Source: Macrotrachela quadricornifera
Lineage: Eukaryota; Rotifera; Eurotatoria; Philodinida; Philodinidae
Length of the DNA: 64,000 bases
Reading direction: 5' to 3'
NCBI GenBank assembly: GCA_022393335.1
Contig: JAJEKB010021387.1
Span: 598,894-662,893 of the forward strand
Shown in pieces: positions 36,412-49,328 of this stretch (the first letter of the stretch is position 1; the number at the start of each line of letters is the position of its first letter). The position numbers and the translations under genes were made by a program. Below the pieces are notes generated by a model. It worked only from the letters and a program-made list of their open reading frames with translations. It was not told where the DNA came from and did not search any database.

Positions 36412-37329
36412 ATGTTTGTGATCAGTGAATAGCAATCTCGATTATAAAAGGTTGGAAGGAAAATGATTTAATGCGAAAATTTTTGTCTATAGTAATTTGG
36501 AGACAGCCACTACAAGACATTTTCTATTATGTAATCTGGAAGAGTTTTCAGATGACATCTTCAAGATTATGTGACATTTAATGACATGTCCTGAATTCGA
36601 ACGGTATTTCGAAGGTATAGTGTCCTTCGACTAAGTTCAGAAAACTTGTTTGACATCTTTTACCTCCAATCTAATTCAGGCAACTTGCGCCAGAATTAGA
36701 GATGTACCGAGTCCGAGAGCAAACCGAGACTCTCGGTCTCGGTTTCATTTTCAGACATATTCTTGTTCAGTATTAAATATTATCTACCTTGGTATTAGAC
36801 TCGAATAATTTTACTTTTTGTCTAGGAAACATATTCATAGACTAACTATGAAAACTCATTGTTTCCTGAAAGCTTTATATAACTAGAGTGTGCACGTGCT
36901 GAACAGTTTTCGTCGATCAAAAAGTAGTTATCTTGTATGACTATCAAACTTCAATAAATAAAGTAACATGCATTATTATCAACTTCCTTATGACTGCATT
37001 ACTCGACTTATATGTTGTAGCTCTATCTGTAATTCCTGATTTATCTCAACTTCAATGCGTGTTAAATGATTTGTATTTGACAAAAACTAGTGTATTGTTT
37101 ATGTATAAATGACAGAATTATTTTCATTTAAATATTGCTACAATAAAGAAAACCTGTCATATTACATTGAATTTCAGTTTTTAATCATTGAAAAGTATTG
37201 TTAAAAAGATTTTTGTTTTTTGCACTTTGATTCACGCTATTTGATAAAAGAATTTATCTAACACTTTAACCATATAACTAAAGAGATTAAGGATGTGACC
37301 GAGAGGTTCGGACTCAGTACATCCATAGC
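36412..37329. other. Intergenic, no gene seen
   Basis: AT-rich. A short GC-richer patch near 36690-36750 has repeated ctcggtctcgg/gtccgag motifs, possibly the edge of an old element. Confidence 0.4.
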
Positions 37330-39420
37330 CAGAACAACCTTTATAAAAAATGAGGAGCATAAAAGAAACGGTGCATTATAGAACCTTTTTAAATTACTGA
37401 AACCATTTTCTATCAACCACGATTCTTTACAGAGAAAAGACAGTATGAGATAGAACTTTCATAGATTCCTAGAACCATTTCAACATAGTTATGTTTCTTT
37501 AATGAGGAAGATGGTGCGATGTAGAACGGCTACCTCTCATTTGCGAACATGAAAAAAATTGAAGTTTAAATTTAATAAGTTCTTTCAAATTTTCGACTGA
37601 TTTTTGAGTTGAATAATTGCTAAATTTGAAAAACAATTGAATGTTTTTAAATTTAACTATGTAAAGTTTTTATCGTATAAAATATTTTCATTTAAAATTT
37701 TTTTGAGTAGATTTCCTGCAATTTATAGAGGACGTAAGCTATTAATCAGTATATATTTTTAATAATGTAGACTTCTATAATTTGTAGAGCGCGTAACTTA
37801 ATGGTTATAATTGATTGTTTTAATAATTACAATAGTCTGCAAGTTGTAGAGGTCGTAAGTTATTTATTAGAATAAATTTTTAATGAAGGAGAATTTTTGT
37901 AATATGTAGAGGACGTGAGTTGTTGATGAGAACAATGATTTAATTGAACGAAGGTTTTGTGATTCATAGAGATCATCGTGAATGTAGAGATAAACTTGAG
38001 TATTTTATGTCTACGAAAGAGACAGTTGAGTATTGTGGGGAGATTGTAAATAAATGAAATGATTGTCAATTGTTAAAGGAGTAATACGACTATAGCTCGA
38101 GCAGGGATCGTGAATGTAGAAATAAATTAAAGTACCTCATGTTTATGTGTGAGAGATTTTAATATTTTGGAAAGGTTTCTGATGAATGAATGACAGTCTA
38201 GTATTGGGATAGTAATATCACTATAACTCGAACAAGGGTCGTGAATGAAAAAGTAAACTGAAGTATTATGTCTACGAGAAAGACCAATATTTTCTAATAA
38301 TTTTAAGTCAATGAAATGATTGTCTGTTATTCAAGTAACGATACTACAATTGCACGAGCAAGGGTTGCTAATGCAGGAGCATACTAAAGAAGTAACATCT
38401 TAAGAATGACGAAGAACTCTTAACTAAGTTTTATTCAGATTTATTTCAACAATTCAATATTTGTTTATCTCACTAAAAAGATTCTGTCGATTACAGTTTG
38501 AAGTTTTTACAATTTGGATATTTGCATATAATCTGATACTTATATGTATCCGTATTAATGATGATATAGATTTGGTTTGGTTCATAATGACACTATGAGT
38601 ATTAATAGAATCGAAATGAACTACGCTTCCAATATCGTTGTCTATTGTGAATAGATGTTGAAGTATCTCGATTAATTAATTATTGTCCATTCGATATTAG
38701 TTTCCATGTTGTGAATGGTACAACATATCTTAGTTGAATTTCGAACAGAAATTAATTAAAAGCGCTAACAATAAATGCTCTTTCTTTGTAATTTAGCGAA
38801 CTCTAAAAATTACAATAAATTCATATTAAAAAAAATTGAATAGATCTATATGCAGCGCGCTCTACAAATTACAGTAAATAAGGCGAAAATTGAAAAGCTT
38901 TTTATATAGGGGACTCTATTTTAAACTCATTAAGATATTCAATATTAATTTAAGTTTGAATAAACTTTAAATTTAAAATTTTGTTTTAAACTTTAGAATT
39001 AAGTTATAGAATTTAGAATTAATATTTATGTTCATGTTCGCAAATGAGAAGCTACGTGTAGGGCTCTTCTGAATTGCTGAAACCATTTTAATCTAATCAT
39101 CGTACCTCACAGAAAGAAGTGCTGTAGCACAGAACTCCTTTCAAATTTCGACAGCCATTTTATATCCGTCAGAGTTTTTTGATAAAGAACAAAGGTGTGA
39201 GAGAGAAACATTTTGAATGTTTTTGAACCATTTTTCATCAGCTATGATTCTTTATGAAAAATTTGGTGCGAGATAGAACTATTTTTCATATATAATAGTT
39301 CCTTACGTAGAAAAATCATACAAGGTAGAATTCTTTTGAGCCTCTAAAATCATTTTTTCATTTGGCATGGTTGTTAAAACTATCTGGTACGTTTAAATGG
39401 TTTATTAATGAATGACTGAA
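37330..39420. repeat. Degenerate 70-75-bp minisatellite, interrupted by a TIR element
   Basis: Units of the type gatagaact, cctagaaccatttt, atca-atgattcttta, gaaaaatggtgc recur at 37330-37535 and resume at about 39056-39420. The array is split by the element at 37536-39055. Units are strongly diverged, so the array is old. Confidence 0.6.
37536..39055. mobile_element. 1.5-kb TIR element inside the minisatellite
   Basis: The left end ctctcatttgcgaacatgaa has the inverse ttcatgttcgcaaatgag near 39048, with ctac on both sides as a possible short duplication. About four to five units of a 61-bp repeat (tttgtagaggacgtaagtt type) lie at about 37715-37975. Similar units in reverse orientation lie at about 38790-38930. 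A second loose repeat around tcgagcaagggtcgtgaatg lies at 38090-38400. Confidence 0.6.
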
Positions 39421-39565
39421 ACCTTAAAAGGTTCCGAATCTTCGCTAAAACTTTTAATAGTTTCCTATGAGAGGCATGTTTCTTAGAGAGTAGAAAAAGT
39501 TTCTTGGGAAGTTTAAGAAATTAGACCTATCTAGATGTGAAAGTGGAGGTGAAGGTTCTTCAACA

Positions 39566-39640
39566 GTTATAGAGCGATTTATTAGATAGACATTGAGCGC
39601 TCGAGGATTGAAGGGTGTTGTGTTCGATTCCCGCCTATGG
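39566..39640 (+). other. tRNA-like segment, possible SINE head or tRNA pseudogene
   Basis: tgttcgattcccgcc at about 39621-39635 closely matches the internal B-box/T-arm of tRNA genes. An upstream tatagagcga segment is a weak A-box candidate at suitable distance, with a gagcgctcga palindrome between. I could not build a full cloverleaf, so an intact tRNA gene is not claimed. Confidence 0.3.
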
Positions 39641-39942
39641 CTGATCTTTTGTCATGCTGTTTTTGATACATATGACTCCATATTGATTACTCTGCTGATA
39701 GTCTTACATACTGTAAAGCTGAAATGATCTTCTCTCCATATTGTCGTTCTAAGTTACACACTTTTCCATCACCCTCACCCTCAAGATTATTTTTGCTAAA
39801 ATCAACGTTTATTTGAAAAACAAGTAGAATTTCTTTATATGTATTGAACATTATAGCGAAGTGGACGGTTTGTGAATCTCTACCATTTTTTCATTGTTAA
39901 GTAGTAGTTATTCGTGGTTTGAACAATGTCCATACTCTCCCA

Positions 39943-40843
39943 TCAACAAATATCTAATCGATTCATTTTCACCCAATAAATATCAAATGGCCAATTAATA
40001 AAAGCATTTTTAATTTCGATTTTATGACATGTATCTGTGGTGGCAAAAACTCGAGCACAATCCATTCACGTTGTGGTTTTAGTTTCAAGTTTGCCACTTC
40101 ATAAGAATAATGGGTACATCTAAGTAATCAAAAGTCTTTGTGCCACCTTCACACAGAAAATTTTCAGATCGTTCTATATCGACCTTCATCACAACTGATT
40201 GTATCTTTCTTTGTTTTAAAATGATTAGAACATCATCAAATCGTATCGTTTTGACGATATAGGGATCATGAGACGATTGATTAATGAACTTATTGGTATT
40301 GATTTCCTGACCGCCAATGTTTTCAGGCACTGATTTCAGTAGCACATATTCGTCTGATCGAGAGAAAATAACATTTCCAATAAGCACAATCCTATCTGAC
40401 ACATTTTCAAGTTGAGCAGCCTTAACGATTCTTACATAATTTGGTTAAAAACATTCAATCTCTATCACTAAATAACCAAACGAAGCGGCGAAACGCGGAA
40501 TAAAAGACTGAGATTTACTTCTTCTCATATCTTGTCCTGAATAAGAGCACGACTTAACATAAACGTATCATTATGTACATAAATCGTAGTTCGCAAAACG
40601 TTAAACCAAAGTTTTGTCTTCATACACGTAGTGTTTTCTAAAATCAGCATATTCAAGCCAACCACATTTATTGTCGATGAAATCATATTTTTTGGTAATA
40701 AAAATACCCAGAACTTTCGAGGAAATAATATTAAATTTGGTATTCATGGAGCCGTATTGGAATCCAATGATGAAAGCTAGGAACATTATAATTATCAAAA
40801 TTACGAACGAATGTTTATTTTTGATCAATAGCTTTGAAACCAA
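39943..40843 (-). pseudogene. FkbM-type methyltransferase pseudogene
   Basis: Read on the minus strand from 40843. It has a type II signal anchor (hydrophobic FVILIIIMFLAFIIGF after a Lys-rich start), then fragments of an FkbM/Methyltransf_21-like domain. These include TTIYVHNDTFMLSRAL, a PNYVRIVKAAQ stretch, VKTIRFDDVL, V-V-M-K-V-D-I-E-R-S-E and a possible distal C-terminus WPFDIYWVK. The pieces are broken by a frameshift near 40610, stops at 40525-40527 (where the family has Trp) and 40445-40447, and another stop after KWQT at 40085. The SAM-binding glycine motif appears deleted. The normal role would be a Golgi- or ER-type methyltransferase. This copy cannot be functional. Confidence 0.7.
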
Positions 40844-42640
40844 TTCATTATGAGCCCAGATTGTTGCCTTTCATACACTACAAAATTACGTATATCAATT
40901 AGTTCTATACGGATTTATGAGCCGAAGGGTCTGTCTATACAAGAATATATGACAGTCTCCTATAATCTTAGGGTACTTAACATCATTAATTAGTACACTT
41001 AATTAGAAGTCAACTAGTTAGGGATATTGCTGACTACTTTTTGAACCATATTTAGCCATGATATCTAACGATTCTGCGAAGCTTCCTCGGATATAATAAT
41101 CAAAAGTCTTTGAGATTTTCTCGATCTTGATATCTATGATTCTTAGAGTTGTTCTTTGAATACTCTACAATCATAATCACTATGTATGTGACTTGTAAAA
41201 GCCGTCTCATGCGCAGTTAGGCGAGTTTTCAAGTGTTTCCAACCATAATAGCCAAGGTCTTCAGAAATTATCTTAAGCTGAATACCTACAACTGTTCGAG
41301 CCCTACTACATTATGATGTCCAGGTTCTTTGGATGGCTTTCTACACATCATATTCGAACGTTGTCAACCTTATTTCTACATAGTTTCTATGACTGCTCAA
41401 CCCTTCTTTGTATCTTATGTCGTTAGCTTTTGATGTTACGTCTCAAAATTGAGTGAACAAATTATTAATTCCTATCTCCAGAATACATCTGGTTGTTTTT
41501 CAGCTGATATTTAACAGTATGTGCATAACTTTTACACTGTTGTTTGAATAGAACTTATATAATTTTGTAGGCTAGTCTTAGAAATGGTAGTGATAACTCA
41601 TGAATCTTTTTTCAGGCATCTTACTTATATGGTTTGCTAAAGATCACGACTTACGATCCAAATGGACTTGTTTTATCTAGATCTGACTAACCGGTCTGTT
41701 ATGATCTTTATAATTTTTCACATGCTGATGGTATGATTCGCCTGTGATGAAAGTAGAGAATCGTACCGATAATAACGCTAGAAGCAGCAAAGCAACATTC
41801 ATTTTGAGGAAGCCGATCGAAAAGCTTTTAAAATGATGACAAGACGGAGTCCAGACAGGACAGTGATTGGTTTTGAGAGCCTTTTAATTTTTGCACGAAC
41901 TTCCTAAAACAATTGCCAAAATTTAGATATGGACCGAGACTATTACAGCTCAGACATTCCCAGTTTGATTTCGTAGATTTGGTCATTATCATATTCGATC
42001 ACTTGCAAGAATCAGATATTGAAAATGACTGAATTGAATAAGTTCGGCATGAGTGCATGACTATAGCTTCAGACTAACTGTAAAGCAATTAGCCTCCGCT
42101 CCTTATCCTTTTCCTTTTCCTTCCTCTCTCCCTCCACAGTGGGCAGCCATGCGACAAAACATTTTTCCTTAATATCTAGGTTTCTCACCTTCATGGCGTG
42201 CAAAAACAAGTTGAATAATATCTCATATGAAAACCCAGTAAGCGCGCTACAAAATGTATATTTACTTGTTATTAAAACTTTTTTCCTCAAGAAAGTTTTA
42301 TCTAAGATACTCGAAACGTTTTTCCTCCCGATCTGTGTTTATTACCCACTGTGTCCCCCTTCCCTCGAAAAAATTAACAGCTGCTCAAAGATACTGATCT
42401 ATGCTATTAATAATCAGTAAAAGCGATTGAATAACATCTTATATTCGATATAAATTTGAGAAAGATTCCTCAAACTGCTTATTGCTGTGATACTTTCAAA
42501 CTTTCTGATGTTTTATAAGCAATTGTCTGATCAGAGAAGAAACAAAAAAGTTAATTTTGTACCTATGAAAATTTGTAATTAAAAATGTAAGTTCTGATTA
42601 AATTGATTTAAGATAAAATAAAATAGAATATTCATTAATA
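40844..42640. other. Intergenic, no gene seen
   Basis: I find no domain, splice-supported frame or clear inverted repeat. The frames at 42069-42290 (minus) and 42139-42420 (plus) overlap and are not convincing. Confidence 0.45.
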
Positions 42641-42659
42641 ATTCTATATTAATATAAAT

Positions 42660-43940
42660 AAAGATAAAAATAATAAATAAAATTAAAATAAGTTGTTCTT
42701 CTTTTATTTGTTACGTTTCAATAAACGATGTTTATCTTCTTCGGACATTATATGTTATGATTTCTTTTAACTTTTCTTTGACATATAACATATGATAGTG
42801 GGATGGAGGAAGAACAATAAGGGCCCCCCCCCCCTCAAAAAATGTCAAATTTTGTCAAAAAAACGAAATTTGAGATAAATGTATAGCTGATTACTATGAT
42901 GCCTGAACATTAAGAATCTGCAGAATTTTGAAGTTTGGACTCTCCAAAAAAATGAAATTTCGCAAAAAAGTGTGCTTTCGTCACCACATACCTATTTTTA
43001 AAAAAAAGAAGATTTTGTAGAAAAACGTTTATTTTCCGTTAAAAAATGGGTATGGGCGAGACTCACAGAACAAGTAAAGAAGGATTTATTTCTACAGGTT
43101 TTGTAAAGCTTTTCACGGTGAATGTTCTGAAAAAAAACAACGACTTTATCATTTATCTGTGCGGAGATATTTGCAAAATACAACATACCTGAAATTTCAA
43201 AATCTTGTTTCGCGTTTTTCTCAGAATGTAGGTTTCACAGCGTATTTACAAGAAAACTCGACCACAATTCTGTATAATGTCAAATATTTTTTTTTTGTTT
43301 GAAAGAGCGTGAAAAACTGCAGGTGCTCTGAGGCTCTGTTTTTTAATTTAGCTTTGATATTATTATATTGAAGAGCATTTTTATAATTAGAGCGCCATTT
43401 TTTGAGAGTTTTTCGAGTGAATGAACTTGTGAACCCTTTTTCCGCTTGATAGATAAGAGTTTTAAAAAAAAGGAGCCTCAGAGCACCTGCATCTTGAGAT
43501 GCTCTTTCAAACAAAAAAAAAAATTATATATTGAATGGAGGCCAACAGAGAAATCTTGTAAATACAATGAGCTATTTTTGACCCTTGTTTGGTTCATATC
43601 TCTGTCAAACGTCAAGCTATCGAGCTGAAAATTTTACCACAGCCTCCTCCTTACAGCCCCAACATATGTTCCAAATTTCAGCCCATTTGAACTTGCCTGG
43701 ACTGAGATCGATTTTTGAGGGGGGGGGGCCTCCATAATCAACTCTCCTACCAGTGTTACCGTCTTGCTGTCGCACTATCATATCTCATATCTCTAAAAAA
43801 AGGATTAAAGAAAGTAAACAAATCGTAACATATAATATCCGAAGAAGATAAACATCGTTTATCGAAACGTTATAAAAAAAAGAAGAATAATATATTTTAA
43901 TTTAATTTTAATTTAATTTAATTTATTATTTTTATCTTAA
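42660..43940. mobile_element. Outer foldback element containing a second element
   Basis: The left arm (about 42660-42800) contains aataaacgatgtttatcttc and ttcggacattatatgtta. The right arm (about 43772-43940) is its inverse with substitutions. AT-rich taattt runs mark both outer ends. The loop is occupied by the separate C-run-terminated element at 42821-43733. Confidence 0.65.
42821..43733. mobile_element. Inner TIR element with poly-C/poly-G tips
   Basis: The left tip is a ggg-C(n)-tcaaaaa run and the right tip tttttga-G(n)-cctcc, with ataa on both sides as a possible duplication. An internal inverted pair (tttgaaagagc, gcaggtgctctgaggct) lies at 43296-43335 and 43467-43512. The ORFs at 43221-43628 are mirror artefacts of it. 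The C-rich ends resemble the tips of the 33931 element. Confidence 0.6.
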
Positions 43941-44702
43941 ATTAATTTAATCTAAACTTATTTTTATACAAACAAAATAAATAATTAATATTAATTTTTT
44001 CTTTGAATTCAAATATAATTAATAAGAAACTAAGTAAGGAAGAAATAAAAGAAAATTACTAATCATAAATTATGATCTTCCTATTAATACGTAATGAAGA
44101 ATATAAAAATATATGATAAAAAGCATAAAACAAGAGATATGAAAAATACTGTGACCTCATATTGCACTAGTGACCATATTTTTATTTCAATAAAAATATA
44201 AGGAAATTGTAGCTCGTGAGACGGGCTATCGAATGAGCAATACCAGATTTTTGATTACTTCAAGAATCAAATCCAAAATATCTGTTGCGAGCTAAAGATA
44301 CATAACAAAATGCGCAAATATGTTATCAGTGCCTACCAGTGTTTTCGGTCTCTATCTCGCTGAGCTGAATAGTCAATTAGTGATTTATATATGAAATTGA
44401 AGCCCTACGAAAGAGCTATCGAAATCATAATTTCAATACCATTTTGTTTTATCTATTTATTCTAAAACTGAATCCACATTAAACGTTCGTCTTAATATGC
44501 TCTTTCGTTTGATATATGATTCTATATAATTCAACAGGTTTAATGAAGGCAAAACATAAATGGGCATATTTGGCCTCTTATGCATCCCATTCTTTTGACT
44601 GCAACGATATATGGCGCTATTTTTTCGCTCAGAAATCAATTGAATTGAAACTTTTCGATGAAAATAAAAGATGATTCTCCCTTTCACGTAGAAAGATAAC
44701 AT
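43941..44702. other. Intergenic, no gene seen
   Basis: Very AT-rich. The minus-strand frame at 44457-44702 shows no recognisable features. Confidence 0.45.
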
Positions 44703-45195
44703 AACACAAACACCTACAATATCTTAGATCAAGATTCAAGTATTTTTTGAATGGATTCGCTTCGGAAGTGGACCAAAATAGAATTCGACTAGCTCAACCT
44801 AATGCACTAATCACTTTCCCTGGCCAACATTTTGTCCTAGAGAAAAATCGTAAATACCTCAAAAAAATGGGAAAAAATAATGCATAAATTTTCGAAGATC
44901 TCGTCATGATTCGCTCAGAAAGCACACCAAACGAAACCAACGATGAACTAAGATAAAATTTGATGAGCTCTATTCAGCGGTATATTTAGAGTTTTCATAA
45001 CTCGAAGTACAATAGTCCAGATAAGCTACATATAAATTATACTTCGAGTTCCGAAAATTCTGAGCGTATCTTTGAATAGATTTCGTCGAATTCTTTCTTG
45101 GTCCACTGTTGGTCTAGTCTGATCTCCTTCTTAGGTGAATCCATTCAGAAAATATTCAAATCCTGATCTAAGATATCCTACGTAAGAAAAACACC
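44703..45195. mobile_element. Foldback MITE of about 490 bp
   Basis: aatatcttagatca-gatt, followed by attttttgaatggattc, at 44720-44760 returns inverted at about 45125-45180 (gaatccattcagaaaatatt, then atcctgatctaagatat). The outer tips (acacaaacacct / gaaaaacaccc) are only partly inverted matches. Confidence 0.55.
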
Positions 45196-45572
45196 CAAGT
45201 GAAATTAGTACAATATTTGAGTAAAAGTTGCCTATATTCTGGTTGTGATGTTTGAATCATTTTCTTAACCGGTGAGATTTTCTGAAGAGTAAAAGTATCT
45301 CACGTCACGAATTAGTGTAAATTTCTTTCTGTGAAAATTCTTGAAAACTAATGATGAAAGATTGTTGATGATAATTCATTCATCATTAATCTATGTTTAG
45401 AAAAACACTTTAATCAGTCAATTTTTCTGTTATTCGTTGCGTTGTCAATAAAAGTGTTATTGCATAACTCAGCAGCAAATCACACTCTTCTTGCATCAGT
45501 ATTTAAAAGTACGATGTGTTCTTTTTTTTCTTTCTCATTTTATTCATAAGCAAAAATACACGATCAAACAAC

Positions 45573-47432
45573 ATGTTGGAAAATCTGCCCGATGAATTAT
45601 TGCTTCTTATATTTTCTTTCCTTGATAAATGCAATATTCTGTGTGCATTCAGAAATCTCAACCAAAGATTTGAAAGACTTACTGATCCATATCTTTTCAA
45701 TATCACTCTGTCTTTTAATAATCGACCTTTATATCGTCAGTTTCAACTGTTTTGTGAAGGGATTCCTCGATTAGATCACCAACTTGTGCACTCATTCAAG
45801 GTAGCTGATCATCAGCAACTACAATTATTTCAACAAAGATGTTCCTCATCGCCTCGGCCGCGCACGAGTTCTAAACGTCAATAATCTCGATTGGCCCGAG
45901 CACCGTACTTACTTCGACGGCAACAGAATCGTTGTATATTAACATACGCTAGTAGCACACAGATGAGTGGCAAGATGGTCAACGTCGGACACTTGCAATT
46001 CCACGAAGCATTGAAGTCTTATATTCATCAGTTAGCGAACTTTACATCCTCTACGATTGATTCAGAGGAACATGATGACAACATTGATGATAACGAAATG
46101 AATAAAGCTCTTATCGAAGTTTTATCAATAAAATCCTTGTCTGAAATTTCAATTCCTTATATAACAATTGATTGGTTTGAAACAATCGCATTGTATGCCT
46201 CAAGTAACTTAAGTACATTAATTTTAATGCATAAATCTCGTTTCTCTAAGGGCACTTTCATGTCCCAAATGCCGAATATTAAAAACTTCACCGTTAACTT
46301 TGAATCTCCCGACGTGTTGGCCAAATTATTACGAAGAATGCCAAATCTTAAAAGACTAAATTATTTAATAAATGAACTTGACTATTCGGTAGATTCCCTT
46401 CACATGGAAGTACCAAATACATTGGAAAACTTACATTTACAAGTCGGAGAGTATCACACTTGGGCTTCAACAGTGAATTTATATTTGACAAATAAATTTT
46501 TAACTATATTCAAAAGTCATGTTCGATCATTGACTTTGATTATTATCAATGGTGACAAAGGTTTTTCTAACTATGCACAATTTCAACATCTAGCAAATGA
46601 TTTTGCTTTTCTTGAAACGTTTCAATATGACATAAATACAATTCATCAACCTAATTTTCCTCCAAACTTTTCAAATGTCGAAAAATTACCAGGTCCCATT
46701 TACTCTATTTATACTCTTCCCAAACCACAACATTTAGATACACCATCAGAAAGACCAACAGCATATTATCATCTTAGCAAACATCTATCTCTCAAACAAC
46801 TATTTGTCTCTCAACAACTCAACATTTGTAATTCCGAAGTACCAATTGAAATCAAATTGATAAATGAACTAAAACTTGTTAATTTGCACATTATACAATT
46901 TGACCATTCGATTGAAACTTATTCAAGTAATGTTCAACAATTCCTGTCGAAATTAATATCTCTCGCACCAAATATAAACAAACTTAAATATTTTAAGACT
47001 GATAGTTCCACAAAAAAATTAATTGAATATTTATATGAACTATTTCCACTGATTGAACAAAAATCTAAACAAATCATCTCTTTTGAGATGTTTATAAAGT
47101 CAAATGAAGAAGAAAATTATCATTCGACATTGATCTACCAGTTATCACAAATCTTTCCGAATTTGAAAACATTGACAATTATTGCTCCTCAAAAATTCTT
47201 TCATTATTATTCAAAACCATCATTCATTGGATTCATACAAGAACTTCGAACTTATTTTCGAAAATTATCTAATTTCATAATACAAATGCAATTAAATCAC
47301 AGCAATGATTACGATGCATATGAAAATTATAAAAAGGACTTAAATGAAGCATTAGAAAAGAATAATTCATTTTATTATACATTTGGACAGTCAAATCAGT
47401 TTTATTCTAATTATATTAATATATGGTTGTAA
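45573..47432 (+). CDS. F-box/LRR-type gene with an in-frame stop
   Basis: The start at 45573 begins MLENLPDELLLLIFSFLD, a clear F-box, followed by a bdelloid-style NLNQRFERLTDPY and YRQFQLFCE region. The same frame continues from 45885 to 47432 as a leucine-rich helical repeat region (MPNIKNF, MPNLKRL, FPNLKTLTI). It is broken once by TAA at 45882-45884, codon 104. F-box proteins bring substrates to SCF ubiquitin ligases. Around the stop (about 45848-45980) GC content jumps. A different frame is open from 45838 to about 45935 and reads protein-like (NVNNLDWPEHRTYF). The stop may reflect paired frameshifts, a small insertion or a recent nonsense mutation. The rest of the frame is intact, so decay is recent, or the first 103 codons could be translated alone. 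The ATG at 45516 upstream is not the likely start. Confidence 0.65.
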
Positions 47433-49328
47433 CAATATTCTGACTGTTGTGGCTTATTTACAAAACTTGTGTGTCTCTAAGAGAACCTAATTTTCTCGCA
47501 TATTCAACAAAACAAAATTTTTTTTTACCATGTTTCTTTTTCTTTTCTATTTCATTTTTATTCTGTTTTACACAATTTCCTTGGGAATGTACTGAGAAAG
47601 TCTCAGCAAGGTACTTTTTGAAAACTTTTGTGATATTATTCAAGTTATCGTATCAATCACATTTCCATTGTTTCCTAAGAAGTCAATGATATAAACAGGT
47701 ACATGAAAAATGTAAACTACTAAATCAATATTATAATCGTTCTACAAAACAAAAATACGGTTATGTGGAGAGTAAGAGGGAATTTTTGTAAGAAAAATGT
47801 CTAACACTACAGCAAGAGAGGAAGTACGAAAATAAATGATACCTTCAAGGTCATTTATAGTCCACAATCTTATAGTTTATTTCGAAATATCTCTCAATTG
47901 ATTTTTATTGAAATAAATCTTTGAATTATCATCAGTAGTTCCTGCTAACTTAATTTTTATACAAAAATACAGAAATATTTTGGAGGCAAAAAAATGAGCT
48001 TAATATTGCTTGTCCTTTAGAAAAACGTGGAAACAGAAATATATATAATTTTGTGTGTAATTTGTGGTTTCAAATGCCTTTTCATGACTAGAAATTTCTG
48101 TTAATTTTTCTCGTAACAACTCTTGATACCACTAAATGATAAAAAAAAAGTAAGAAGTTACATAAAAAATTCATATTATATAGTTTTCGATACCCATTTT
48201 CTATATATATATATGATATGGTCTTTTCTTTTTAACGCCTACGTTTGTTCTTTTGTTGCCATTCGCCTTCTTTAATTTGTGTTCGTGTTATACATCTACG
48301 TTGCAGAAGAAATTGAAATTTAGGGAGACTAACATTTTAATATCTCTTAGGGCAAGTTACAATTCTTTTTGTCTTTAGGAATTTTGTGTGAAAAATCGAA
48401 GGTTTCAATTTCTTCCATAGAGAGATTGTAGATTCTCGTGAACAGCAATAAAGTTATCATTATTTTTATTTACATCTATTCTAATCTGTCAAAATAACAT
48501 AATGCTCAAAGTGGATATACTTACAAAAAAAATTACTAGAAATGATTTGAAATGAAACGAGTCACGCGCGTCTAAATTCGCAAGAATCCTTAGATATTTG
48601 TCCAAGTATGTTTCTTTTTTTAGATGACATTTTGTATAACACTTAAATCACCAGTTACAACAAGCATGAAATGCTTCTGAACTCAATATTCGAATTGTGA
48701 ATCATCTCAATTATCACGCAAAACAAAGATAATCTCTTCGTATATTTCTCTTTTAATTACGTAAGATTTTGAATGTGGTTTTCGAGTTTTTCATATTCTT
48801 TTTATAGGCGTATAACTTTGATTTTTCTCTTTTTTCCTATCAATCTCTCGCTCGCAGCAAGTATAGATCATGATGTCATGCCGGTCGTTATTTTTCTTTT
48901 CATAACGACATGCAGAAATAATGATGTACTTATAGTGGTTTAGATAAATTTCAATTTCTCCTGTAACTTATATATATATTTGTTTGATTCTTTGAATAAA
49001 ACAGGAACGAGTGAATTGTTTCAGCACATCTGTATTTTTTTATGTACGAAAAACGAACTCATCATTTCTTTTTGCATGTTCTATCAATATAACTTCGTTT
49101 TGCCCAGACTTCTTTTTTTCCTCGATATTTTATTGATGTTGATTCAACTGTGTGTGCTAATGGAAGAGAATCATATTACGAATTAATTGTGAAATTAAAA
49201 AGCAGACGATTTTTTTTCTTTTTCTTCTTCATTTGCTTATCATAGGAAAGCATCACAAAATCGTCAAAGCTCGACAAAAAGAATATCGATTTACACTTAT
49301 TTTTTTGTTGTGTTTTGTCGATCAAACC
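47433..49328. other. Intergenic, no gene seen
   Basis: AATAAA motifs at 47831 and 47912 could end the F-box transcript. A short TA microsatellite lies near 48203. The frame at 48980-49186 is not convincing. Confidence 0.45.

Noticed and set aside
43221..43628. Two overlapping ORFs with shared GAGCACCTGCA-type sequence
   Set aside because: They lie on the inverted pair within the inner TIR element.
45516..45572. Upstream ATG of the F-box gene
   Set aside because: It adds a Phe-rich tail from a poly-T tract. The ATG at 45573 starts directly at the F-box, as in related proteins.
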